From positions 1-5,667 of the forward strand of contig JACDHN010000189.1 in the NCBI GenBank assembly GCA_013821025.1: DNA of 5,667 nucleotides, given 5' to 3'. This DNA is from Acidimicrobiia bacterium (GTDB lineage Bacteria > Actinomycetota > Acidimicrobiia > Acidimicrobiales > Ilumatobacteraceae). Made by a program: the position numbers and the translations under genes. This document shows, piece by piece, positions 1-5,595 of the stretch. The notes beneath the pieces are model-generated. The model was not told the origin of the DNA. It was given only the letters and a program-made list of their open reading frames with translations, and searched no databases. Position 1 is the first letter of the stretch. Every line of letters starts with the position of its first letter.

Positions 1-199
1 GGTCAGGGCCAGGTAGCGGACGAATGATCGTATCGCCCCAACGCGCAATCGCGCCCCGACGAGCAATCTCGGAGCGTTGCTCTGGAGTGAGCCTTTCGGC
101 ACGACTACGTCCGCCACGTGATTTCGCCTCCGTCGTGCTTGCTGCACCAAGCACGGCATCACGGCGAGCGAATTGCAACGCTGGGATTTCACAACACAT
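1..199 (-). CDS. Partial small basic protein with a GG-R-RAE-LTPEQRSEIARRGAIARW motif; C-terminus beyond the left edge
   Basis: The minus-strand frame is open from an in-frame TGA at 241-239 to the left edge of the window. Reading from the ATG at 199 it gives about 66 residues and no stop. The informative part is SRGGRSRAERLTPEQRSEI followed by ARRGAIARWGDTIIRPLPGPD. Short basic motifs of the type GGxxRAxxLTPEQRxEIARxAAxARW recur in small uncharacterised proteins of bacteria, phages and plasmids, which is the main reason to think this frame is translated. I know of no assigned function. The start is uncertain: ATG 199, TTG 178 and GTG 154 are all in frame and none has a good Shine-Dalgarno. 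Third-position GC from TTG 178 onward is about 49 percent (29 of 59 codons), far below the opp genes, which suggests separate ancestry. It could also be a gene remnant, because the end cannot be seen. Confidence 0.5.
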   Translation of the reverse strand, partial: MCCEIPALQFARRDAVLGAASTTEAKSRGGRSRAERLTPEQRSEIARRGAIARWGDTIIRPLPGPD

Positions 200-205
200 C
201 GAGGC

Positions 206-225
206 TTGACCCGGCACACAGTCAA
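206..225. promoter_or_regulatory. Spaced dyad TTGAC-N10-GTCAA upstream of the left-edge ORF
   Basis: The inverted repeat ttgac (206-210) and gtcaa (221-225) is separated by ten bases and lies 7 bases upstream of the ATG at 199. On the minus strand the first arm reads TTGACT, a good -35 box, but the hexamer 17 bases downstream (TCGATG) is a poor -10. It could be an operator half-site pair or chance; a dyad with five-base arms is weak evidence. Confidence 0.15.
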
Positions 226-423
226 CCACGGCTCGCCCTCAGGTCGATTTAGCGGGACAGACGGCTGCAGTCTGGAGCCAACGGTCAGCGGGTCGTCAAT
301 GCCTCCGCGCTGCCACCCTGCGGCGACCAAGGTGCGGAGTCCGAACCAGGGGCGCTTGCCGAAAAATCTGTTGTGCTGACAAATCGCGGACAAGTGGGCG
401 ATTCCAGTGCTTCGGGCCCGCCC

Positions 424-460
424 GAAAAAGCCAATGACCAGGGCAAATGCCCTGGTCATT
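424..460 (-). terminator. Rho-independent terminator after tRNA-Leu
   Basis: A perfect 12-bp inverted repeat pairs 433-444 with 449-460 around a four-base loop (445-448). On the minus strand the hairpin begins immediately after the encoded CCA of the tRNA. Three bases after it comes a run of five T residues (429-425). This is a textbook intrinsic terminator for the tRNA and for any read-through from opp-secG. The stem contains AATGACCAGGGC and its complement, so it is fairly GC-rich. Confidence 0.9.
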
Positions 461-548
461 TGGTGTCGGAGGGGGGACTTGAACCCCCACGGGATATTAT
501 CCCACTAGCCCCTCAAGCTAGCGCGTCTGCCAATTCCGCCACTCCGAC
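461..548 (-). tRNA. tRNA-Leu (anticodon GAG), CCA encoded
   Basis: The 88-base gene folds as a class II (long variable arm) tRNA. The acceptor stem GTCGGAG (548-542) pairs with CTCCGAC (471-465), followed by discriminator A (464) and a genomically encoded CCA (463-461). The anticodon stem CTAGC/GCTAG encloses the loop TTGAGGG, giving anticodon GAG, which reads the leucine codons CUC and CUU. The variable arm has a GGGAT/ATCCC stem with an AAT loop. The T arm is GGGGG-TTCAAGT-CCCCC. The gene lies 25 bases downstream of the secG stop, with no convincing promoter in the gap, so it is probably transcribed from within or upstream of secG. A strong intrinsic terminator follows at once. E. coli also has a tRNA-Leu(GAG) gene (leuU) directly after secG. 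Confidence 0.98.
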
Positions 549-573
549 GTGGACCGTTCGACGATACCCGCCC

Positions 574-816
574 CTAGGTTCGAACGAGCAGGAAGCCCAG
601 GGCGATCACGGTCATGAACCAGACCAGGGCGAACACGAACGTGATGCGGTTTAGGTTTCGCTCGGCGGCCGTCGAGCCGAGTGCGGCGCCGCCACCGCCG
701 CCGAACATGTCGGACAGGCCGCCGCCTTTGCCGGAGTGCATCAACACGCCGGAGACCATGGCGACCAGCGACAGGACGTTGATCACCATCACCGTGTAGA
801 GAACGACGTCGCGCAC
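574..816 (-). CDS. secG: SecG, preprotein translocase subunit
   Basis: SecG is the small accessory membrane subunit of the SecYEG channel that moves unfolded proteins across the inner membrane. The 80-residue product has the family layout: a first membrane helix at about residues 5-25, a cytoplasmic Gly-rich loop with HSGKGGGLSDMFGGGGG and GSTAAERNLNRIT, then a second helix at about 58-77. Length and loop match other actinobacterial SecG proteins. I chose the GTG at 816 because AGGA (830-826 region) lies nine bases upstream of it. The in-frame TTG at 825 would add three residues but directly abuts AGGA, leaving no spacer. The ribosome site overlaps the TAG stop of oppF (830-828), so translation is probably coupled. 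In many bacteria secG instead follows tpiA. tRNA-Leu lies 25 bases downstream. The family assignment is firm; only the start is open. Confidence 0.95.
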   Translation of the reverse strand: MRDVVLYTVMVINVLSLVAMVSGVLMHSGKGGGLSDMFGGGGGAALGSTAAERNLNRITFVFALVWFMTVIALGFLLVRT

Positions 817-824
817 GGCGAGCA

Positions 825-831
825 ATCCTAC
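825..831 (-). promoter_or_regulatory. secG ribosome binding site overlapping the oppF stop
   Basis: On the minus strand the oppF stop codon and the Shine-Dalgarno share bases in GTAGGA, followed by TTGCTCGCC and the GTG start at 816. The nine-base spacing supports GTG 816 over TTG 825. The overlap with the stop means ribosomes finishing oppF would be well placed to re-initiate on secG. Confidence 0.6.
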
Positions 832-1892
832 CGGTCAGCGGCGAGAGTGACCCGTTCACTCCCGGTGACGCTGAGCGTCACGGGGTTGGCGGCCTCGGCG
901 AAATGGCAGGCCGAAGCCAGGCCCGGCTCACGCTCGATCAGCAGCGGTTCTTCCTCGGCACAGATCTCCTGCGCCTTCCAGCACCGGGTGCGGAACCGGC
1001 AGCCGCTGGGCGGCGTCACCGGCGAGGGCACCTCGCCCTTCAGCACGATGCGGCGCCGCGCCTTCTCCAGGTGCGGGTCGGGCACCGGCACCGCCGACAG
1101 CAGCGCCTGCGTGTACGGATGCATGGGTGCGGTGTAGATCTGTTCGCGCTCGCCGATCTCGACGATCTTGCCCAGGTACATCACGGCCACCCGGTCGGAG
1201 ATGTGACGCACGACGGACAAATCGTGGGCGATGAACAAGTACGCCATGCGGTGCTGGTCCTGCAGACGGCTGAGCAGGTTGATCACGCCGGCCTGCACAC
1301 TGACGTCGAGCGCAGACACCGGCTCGTCGAGCACGATGAAGTTGGGATCGAGCGCCAGCGCCCTGGCGATGCCGAGCCGCTGGCGCTGACCGCCGGAGAA
1401 CTCGTGCGGGTACCGATTGCCGTGTTCGGGGCGCAGGCCCACATCGCGCAGCAGATCGGCGACCCGGTCGTGCCGCTCGCTGCGCTTCAGTTTCTCGTGG
1501 ACGGCGATCCCCTCTGCGACGATGTCGTTCACGGGCATCTTCGGGTTCAGCGACGCGTACGGGTCCTGGAAGACGATCTGCATCTCCTGGCGCATGTCGC
1601 GCATTTCGCGATCCGAGAGCGTCGTCAGCTCCCTTCCCTCGTACTTCACCGACCCCGACGTTGGCCGGTGCAGCTGCAGCACGGCCCGGCCGGCGGTGGT
1701 CTTGCCTGAACCGGACTCGCCCACCAGTCCGAGGGTCTCGCCCCGTCGCAGGCTGAACGAGATGCCGGACACGGCGTGCACCTTGGCCACCGTGCGCTTG
1801 ATCAGCCCCCCGCCACGGATCGGGAACTCTTTGACGAGGTTGGTCACCTCGATGAGCTGCTCGCCGCCGCTCACCTCACCATCGTTGGTCAT
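828..1892 (-). CDS. oppF: OppF-like peptide ABC transporter ATP-binding protein
   Basis: This is the second nucleotide-binding subunit of an oligopeptide/dipeptide-type importer. It acts at the cytoplasmic face, where it dimerises with OppD to power uptake. Of 354 residues, the ABC domain covers about 13-262: Walker A GESGSGKT at 58-65 (Lys64), Q-loop Gln109 in VFQDPYASLNP, signature SGGQR at 166-170, Walker B FIVLDE at 185-190 (catalytic Glu190), D-loop SALD, and H-loop His223. All ATPase residues are present. The C-terminal peptide-transporter domain (oligo_HPY type) follows from MHPYTQALLSAVP and carries four cysteines, C298, C304, C311 and C329. That pattern binds an iron-sulfur cluster in some family members. 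The ATG overlaps the oppD stop in ATGA (1892-1889), with only a weak GAGCGAG ribosome site, so translation is probably coupled. An unusual tail after about residue 335 coincides with tandem hairpins in the DNA. Peptide is the expected substrate class; nickel or glycoside transport cannot be excluded. Confidence 0.95.
   Translation of the reverse strand: MTNDGEVSGGEQLIEVTNLVKEFPIRGGGLIKRTVAKVHAVSGISFSLRRGETLGLVGESGSGKTTAGRAVLQLHRPTSGSVKYEGRELTTLSDREMRDMRQEMQIVFQDPYASLNPKMPVNDIVAEGIAVHEKLKRSERHDRVADLLRDVGLRPEHGNRYPHEFSGGQRQRLGIARALALDPNFIVLDEPVSALDVSVQAGVINLLSRLQDQHRMAYLFIAHDLSVVRHISDRVAVMYLGKIVEIGEREQIYTAPMHPYTQALLSAVPVPDPHLEKARRRIVLKGEVPSPVTPPSGCRFRTRCWKAQEICAEEEPLLIEREPGLASACHFAEAANPVTLSVTGSERVTLAADR
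845..885 (-). repeat. Two tandem inverted repeats in the 3' end of oppF
   Basis: Hairpin A pairs GTGACGCT (865-872) with AGCGTCAC (874-881) around a single central base, so the real loop would be three to five bases. It can extend by two G-C pairs after one G-G mismatch (862-863 with 883-884). Hairpin B pairs GAGTGA (845-850) with TCACTC (856-861) around a five-base loop. Both lie in codons of the C-terminal tail of OppF, roughly residues 336-350, which reads NPVTLSVTGSERVTL. They end about 15 bases before the secG ribosome binding site. No T tract follows, so this is not a standard terminator. A role in mRNA processing or in damping secG expression is inference. Confidence 0.5.
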
Positions 1893-2995
1893 GACTCGCT
1901 CACGAGCTCGGGATCGATGATGCCAGCGTCGACCAGTTCGTCACCGGTGCGGAACAGCAGCCGGGGATCCTCCACCGTCGCCAGGTGCTCCCAGCGGATG
2001 CACGCCGCCTCGTGCTCCGGCTGATCCGTTGACAACAGATCGGGCTCGTCGTGATGGCACTCGTCGATGGCGAGCGGGCATCTGGGCACGAACGGACAAC
2101 CTTCTGGTGGATTGACCAGGCTTGGCGGTGTCCCCAGGATCGGCGTCAGCACGTCGCTGGCGCCTTCCATGGACGGGATCGACCCCAGCAACCCGGCGGC
2201 GTACGGCATACGGGGCGTGTCGAAGATCTGCTCGGCGGTACCGGACTCGACGATCCGGCCGGCGTACATCACCTTCACGCGGTCGGCCATGCCGGCGATC
2301 ACACCGAGGTCGTGGGTGATCAGGATGATGGCTGCCCCGACCTCCTCCTTGACCTCCTGCAGCGTCTCCAGGATCTGTGCCTGCACGGTGACGTCGAGCG
2401 CCGTCGTCGGTTCGTCGGCGATGATCACGTCGGGGTTGTTGATGATTGCCATGGCGATCATCGCCCGCTGGCGCATGCCGCCTGAGAACTCGTGCGGATA
2501 CGACTTGGCCCGGGCTTTAGCGTTGGGGATGCCCACCAGGTCGAGCATCTCGATGGCCCGCAGCATGGCGGCTTTGTTGGACATTTCGAAGTGGGCGCGT
2601 ACCGCCTCGGCCAGCTGGCCGCCCACGGTGTACACCGGGTTCATCGATGTCATCGGGTCCTGGAAGATCATGGCGATCTTGCGGCCCCGCAGCGACCGGA
2701 TCTCCCGGTCCGGCACCCCCAACAGCTCCTGGCCCCTGAACTTCGCCGAGCCCGAGATCCGGGCAGTCGGCGGCAGCAGGCCGAGCAGCGCCATCGCCGA
2801 CACCGACTTGCCGCAGCCCGACTCGCCGACGATGCCCAGCACCTCTCGCTCCTTGACCTCCCACGACACACCGCGCACCGCCTGGAGCTGGCCGTCGTCG
2901 GTGGGGAATCGCACACGGAGGTCGTCGACGACGAGCAGCGGCACATCGGCCGTCGTGGCCGACGCGTACACGGGCGCATCATCGACGCGCTCCAA
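1889..2995 (-). CDS. oppD: OppD-like peptide ABC transporter ATP-binding protein
   Basis: This is the first ATPase subunit of the importer, partner of OppF. From the TTG at 2995 it has 368 residues. The ABC domain starts at about 20 with LLVVDDLRVRF. It contains Walker A GESGCGKS (57-64), Q-loop Gln112 in IFQDPMTSMNP, signature SGGMR (171-175), Walker B VIIADE (190-195) and H-loop His228, so both ATPase partners look active. The C-terminal domain after RMPYAAGLLGSIP holds four cysteines, C300, C306, C313 and C332, as in OppF. About 35 acidic residues follow the last cysteine. The start is the weak point. TTG 2995 has a near-perfect GGAGGAGG five bases upstream. ATG 3070 would give 393 residues and overlap oppC by 38 bases with only a GGA behind it; GTG 3022 is a third option. 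The extra N-terminal residues of the longer forms fit no OppD domain. The stop overlaps the oppF start. Confidence 0.94.
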   Translation of the reverse strand: MERVDDAPVYASATTADVPLLVVDDLRVRFPTDDGQLQAVRGVSWEVKEREVLGIVGESGCGKSVSAMALLGLLPPTARISGSAKFRGQELLGVPDREIRSLRGRKIAMIFQDPMTSMNPVYTVGGQLAEAVRAHFEMSNKAAMLRAIEMLDLVGIPNAKARAKSYPHEFSGGMRQRAMIAMAIINNPDVIIADEPTTALDVTVQAQILETLQEVKEEVGAAIILITHDLGVIAGMADRVKVMYAGRIVESGTAEQIFDTPRMPYAAGLLGSIPSMEGASDVLTPILGTPPSLVNPPEGCPFVPRCPLAIDECHHDEPDLLSTDQPEHEAACIRWEHLATVEDPRLLFRTGDELVDAGIIDPELVSES

Positions 2996-3000
2996 AGGGA

Positions 3001-3008
3001 CCTCCTCC
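3001..3008 (-). promoter_or_regulatory. Strong Shine-Dalgarno GGAGGAGG for oppD
   Basis: The minus strand reads GGAGGAGG, then TCCCT, then TTG at 2995. The five-base spacing is suitable and this is the strongest ribosome-binding site among the opp genes. It argues for a TTG start inside the longer open frame. The caveat is that the same bases would encode Pro-Glu-Glu-Val if translation began further upstream, so the match could come from codon choice. Confidence 0.55.
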
Positions 3009-3032
3009 GGCCGGTTAGTCACTTGTCCATAC

Positions 3033-4112
3033 TCATCGGCGTTCCCTTGTCTGGCGAGGATCGAACGCATCGCGCAATCCGTCGCCGATGAAGTTGATGC
3101 AAAGGGCGATCACCAGGATGAACAGCCCTGGCCACCAGAACAGCCATGGCCGGGTGGTGAACGCGTTCTGATAGCTGGACACCAGCTTGCCCAGTGACCA
3201 GTCGTCACCGCGTACACCGAGGCCGAGGTACGACAAGGCCGTCTCGATCAGGATGGCCGCCGAGATCAGGAGCGTGGCATTCACGATGATCGTGCCGACG
3301 GCGTTGGGCAGGATGTGCTTGCGGATGATGCGGCCGTTCGGTGTCCCGAGCGCTCGCGCCGCCTCTACGTACTCCTTCTCACGCAGCGACAGGAACTCGC
3401 CGCGTACGACGCGGGCGATCGTCAACCACGACACGAAGGCGATCACGAGACCGAGCAGGATGATGCTGTTGGGACCGAAGTAGTCACCGATCACCGGTAC
3501 GTCGTCGGGATCCTTGCCGAACAGCAGCAGGCTGTTCTCACCGAACAACCAACTCAGTCCGGGGATGTCACCGGCTCGGCGGCCGATCACCGCCGCCAAC
3601 AGCAACAGCGGGATCGTCAACCCGATGTCGACGAAGCGCATCAGGATGTTGTCGACCCGGCCCCGATAGAACCCGGCGATGGCCCCGATGGCGGTACCGA
3701 TGAACGTGCCGACCAACCCGGCGAGGGTGGCGATGATCAGGCTCTGCTGGGTGCCTCGCAACGTCAAGGCGAAGTAGTCCCTGCCGATGTCGTCCTGGCC
3801 GAACGGGTGCTCACCGACCGCCAGGCCGTCGCCGTCGATGAACGGGATGGCGTCAAGAGTCGGAGCTCCCCGTCCGTCGACACGGGGAGACGTTTCTGTG
3901 TAGTTGTACTTCCACATCGCGGCGCCGACGAACGCCAGCAGGACCACGAACAGCAGCACGATCATGCTGCCCAGCGCCAACTTGTGGTGGAGGAAGCGGC
4001 GCCTCACGAGTCCCCACTGGCTGCGGGCCTCGACGGTGAACTCCCGCTCGGCCCCCCCACCGTGGGGGCCGGCGGTGCCGACGGCCGATTCGACTGCCGG
4101 GACGTTACTCAT
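3033..4112 (-). CDS. oppC: OppC-like peptide ABC transporter permease
   Basis: This is the second membrane subunit of the importer (BPD_transp_1 fold with an OppC-type N-terminus). It has 359 residues. A cytoplasmic stretch leads into helix 1 at about 45-65, followed by the family motif HPFGQDDIGRDYFA (102-115; the usual form is HxxGTDxxGRDxxSR). Further helices lie at about 123-149, 155-178, 213-236, 271-297 and 326-345. The EAA loop that docks on the ATPases is EYVEAARALG followed by RIIRKHILPN (247-270). Between helices 3 and 4 lies a loop of about 35 residues (179-212) rich in Gly, Asp and Pro, which looks longer than usual. The ATG overlaps the end of oppB by 8 bases, and GAGGA six bases upstream (4123-4119) supports this start. 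A GC-rich inverted repeat lies in codons 15-20. Family assignment is firm; the substrate is not known. Confidence 0.95.
   Translation of the reverse strand: MSNVPAVESAVGTAGPHGGGAEREFTVEARSQWGLVRRRFLHHKLALGSMIVLLFVVLLAFVGAAMWKYNYTETSPRVDGRGAPTLDAIPFIDGDGLAVGEHPFGQDDIGRDYFALTLRGTQQSLIIATLAGLVGTFIGTAIGAIAGFYRGRVDNILMRFVDIGLTIPLLLLAAVIGRRAGDIPGLSWLFGENSLLLFGKDPDDVPVIGDYFGPNSIILLGLVIAFVSWLTIARVVRGEFLSLREKEYVEAARALGTPNGRIIRKHILPNAVGTIIVNATLLISAAILIETALSYLGLGVRGDDWSLGKLVSSYQNAFTTRPWLFWWPGLFILVIALCINFIGDGLRDAFDPRQTRERR
4054..4068 (-). repeat. GC-rich inverted repeat in the 5' coding end of oppC
   Basis: The arms cccccac (4054-4060) and gtggggg (4062-4068) are perfect complements around one central base, so the practical stem is six pairs with a three-base loop. 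It lies about 45 bases into oppC and could slow ribosomes or stabilise the message. It may equally follow from Gly/Pro codons in the GPHGGG stretch. Confidence 0.3.
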
Positions 4113-5595
4113 TGCGGATCCTCGGATCGAGGTAGGCGTAGAGCACGTCAGTGAGGGCGTTCAGGAACACGATCGACACCGACACCACGACCAGGAAGGC
4201 CATCACCGGATACGGGTCGACATCGCTCAGGCCCTTCACGAACAACGTGCCCATGCCCGACCAGCCGAACACCCGCTCGGTGATCGTGGCGCCCTCGATG
4301 ACCGTGGCGAAGCTCAACGTGATCACCGTTGTGACGGGGATGAGTGCAGTGCGGAACCCGTGGCGCAGCACCACCTGCGTAGCCGGAAGACCCTTCGCCT
4401 TCGCCGTGCGCACGTAGTCGGAGTTCAGCGTCTCGAGCATCGATGCCCGCGTGAACCGGGCGTATGTGGCGAGGCCGATCAGCGCCAGCGCCAGCGACGG
4501 CAGCACCTGATGGGAAGCGTAGTCGATCATCCGCTCCCAGAATGTGCCCTTGATGTTGGCCGTCTGCGGCCCCACCGTGGCGATGGTCCGCCCAGGCTTC
4601 CAGGCCGAGATGAACTCGTCAGCGACGACCACCAAGCCCACAAAGACCGTCGCCGTCGTCCCGGCCTTGATCGCAGTAGCGCGTTCGATGCCACCGACTG
4701 CGGCGCCCACGATCACACCGACCAGCAGTGACATCGCCAGCAGCTGGAACAGATCCACCCAGGAAGGTTCGTCGAGCCAGCCGTGGAACACCAGCGAGCC
4801 GACGAAGCCGATCATCGCCGACGCCACGCCGGACACGAGCACGGTGCGCTTGCTCAAAGGTGCGAACGCCATCGTCGCCAGCACCCCGGCAATGGCCGCC
4901 GAGACCCCCACAGCGACCGGCGACAGCCCCGGATTGAGGATCCAGTCAGTGGAATCAGCAAGCAGCAACAATGCCGTCGAAATGACCGCGGTCACCGCCA
5001 GGACGGGCAGCCGTCTTCGCCAGGGGCCGCCGGTGACTGTCGATATGACGAACCCGGTCATCACCCCCACGGCGACTGCGACGGTGAACGACAAGGTCGG
5101 CTGCTCCAGGTAGTCGTTCAGCTCGATGGCGCCGAACTGCTTGAGCAGCACCGCCAGCCAGAACACGGGGAGGGAGTAGAACAGGAATGAAGCGAACGTG
5201 GTGCCGTAGTCGAAGGCGCTGTACTGACGCACGGCGGAGATGATGCCGATGACGAGACCGATGATGATCGACAGCACTGTCGCCAGCATCACCAGCCGGA
5301 AAGTCGTGACCAGCGCGTCTTTGAGGATCGGGTAGACCTCCTGGCCCCCCTTGTTCTGGCCGAAATCGAGCCTGACCACACCCTTCAACCAGTCCCAGTA
5401 ACGGGCCGGGAAGGCACGGTCGAGGTCCAACCGATCCCGCGCCTGGGCGATGATCTGCGCCCGGTTCGGGCTCTGCGACGTGCGGTACTGGGCGAGCGGG
5501 TCGCCCGAGATCGTCACCAGGCCGAACACCAGGAACGTCGACGCCGCCAGGATCGGCACCGTCACTGCAAAGCGGCGAAGAATGAAGAAGAACAT
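4105..5595 (-). CDS. oppB: OppB-like peptide ABC transporter permease with a large membrane insertion
   Basis: This is the first membrane subunit of the importer. Its ends are typical: FFFILRRFAVTVPILAAS with helix 1 (about 8-28), an extracytoplasmic stretch (30-93), helices at 95-120 and 132-152 (SLPVFWLAVLL), then from about 350 FWERMIDYASHQVLPSLALAL, the EAA loop YVRTAKAKGL to RTALIP (394-420), VFGWSGMGTLFVKGL, and the usual terminus LTDVLYAYLDPRIRNE. The protein has 496 residues where OppB/DppB proteins usually have about 305-340. The surplus lies at about 165-335 (bases 5103-4591) and contains about six hydrophobic segments (168-188, 196-213, 225-245, 251-270, 282-302, 312-330). The reading frame is unbroken and codon bias is constant across it, so I see no sign of a frameshift or recent insertion. 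The start ATG has GGGGGT upstream. The last bases overlap oppC. Whether the insert changes substrate or regulation is unknown. Confidence 0.93.
   Translation of the reverse strand: MFFFILRRFAVTVPILAASTFLVFGLVTISGDPLAQYRTSQSPNRAQIIAQARDRLDLDRAFPARYWDWLKGVVRLDFGQNKGGQEVYPILKDALVTTFRLVMLATVLSIIIGLVIGIISAVRQYSAFDYGTTFASFLFYSLPVFWLAVLLKQFGAIELNDYLEQPTLSFTVAVAVGVMTGFVISTVTGGPWRRRLPVLAVTAVISTALLLLADSTDWILNPGLSPVAVGVSAAIAGVLATMAFAPLSKRTVLVSGVASAMIGFVGSLVFHGWLDEPSWVDLFQLLAMSLLVGVIVGAAVGGIERATAIKAGTTATVFVGLVVVADEFISAWKPGRTIATVGPQTANIKGTFWERMIDYASHQVLPSLALALIGLATYARFTRASMLETLNSDYVRTAKAKGLPATQVVLRHGFRTALIPVTTVITLSFATVIEGATITERVFGWSGMGTLFVKGLSDVDPYPVMAFLVVVSVSIVFLNALTDVLYAYLDPRIRNE
4119..4123 (-). promoter_or_regulatory. 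Ribosome binding site of oppC within the end of oppB
   Basis: GAGGA followed by TCCGCA and the ATG at 4112 lies inside the last codons of oppB (PRIRNE). The six-base spacing supports this start and translational coupling of the two permease genes. Confidence 0.6.

Noticed and set aside
24..209. Plus-strand open frame opposite the left-edge ORF
   Set aside because: It is antisense to the frame with the recognisable LTPEQRSEIARR motif, and its own translation shows no family features.
296..490. Minus-strand open frame MGVQVPPPTPNDQG
   Set aside because: It starts inside the tRNA 3' half and runs through the terminator hairpin; no protein motif or ribosome site supports it.
549..573. Separate promoter for tRNA-Leu in the gap after secG
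   Set aside because: No -10 or -35 pair with usable spacing fits in the 25 bases; transcription from secG or upstream is simpler.
373..654. Plus-strand open frame across the tRNA containing VSEGGLEPPRDI
   Set aside because: This peptide is the antisense of tRNA-Leu and is a well-known spurious ORF type; the tRNA and terminator explain the bases.
2067..3197. Long plus-strand open frame (376 codons) opposite oppD
   Set aside because: Long antisense frames are expected in high-GC genes with strong third-position bias; the minus-strand ABC motifs are complete and decisive.
3315..4154. Plus-strand open frame opposite oppC, rich in Gln, Asp and Arg
   Set aside because: The composition is typical of an antisense frame of a membrane protein, and no domain is recognisable.
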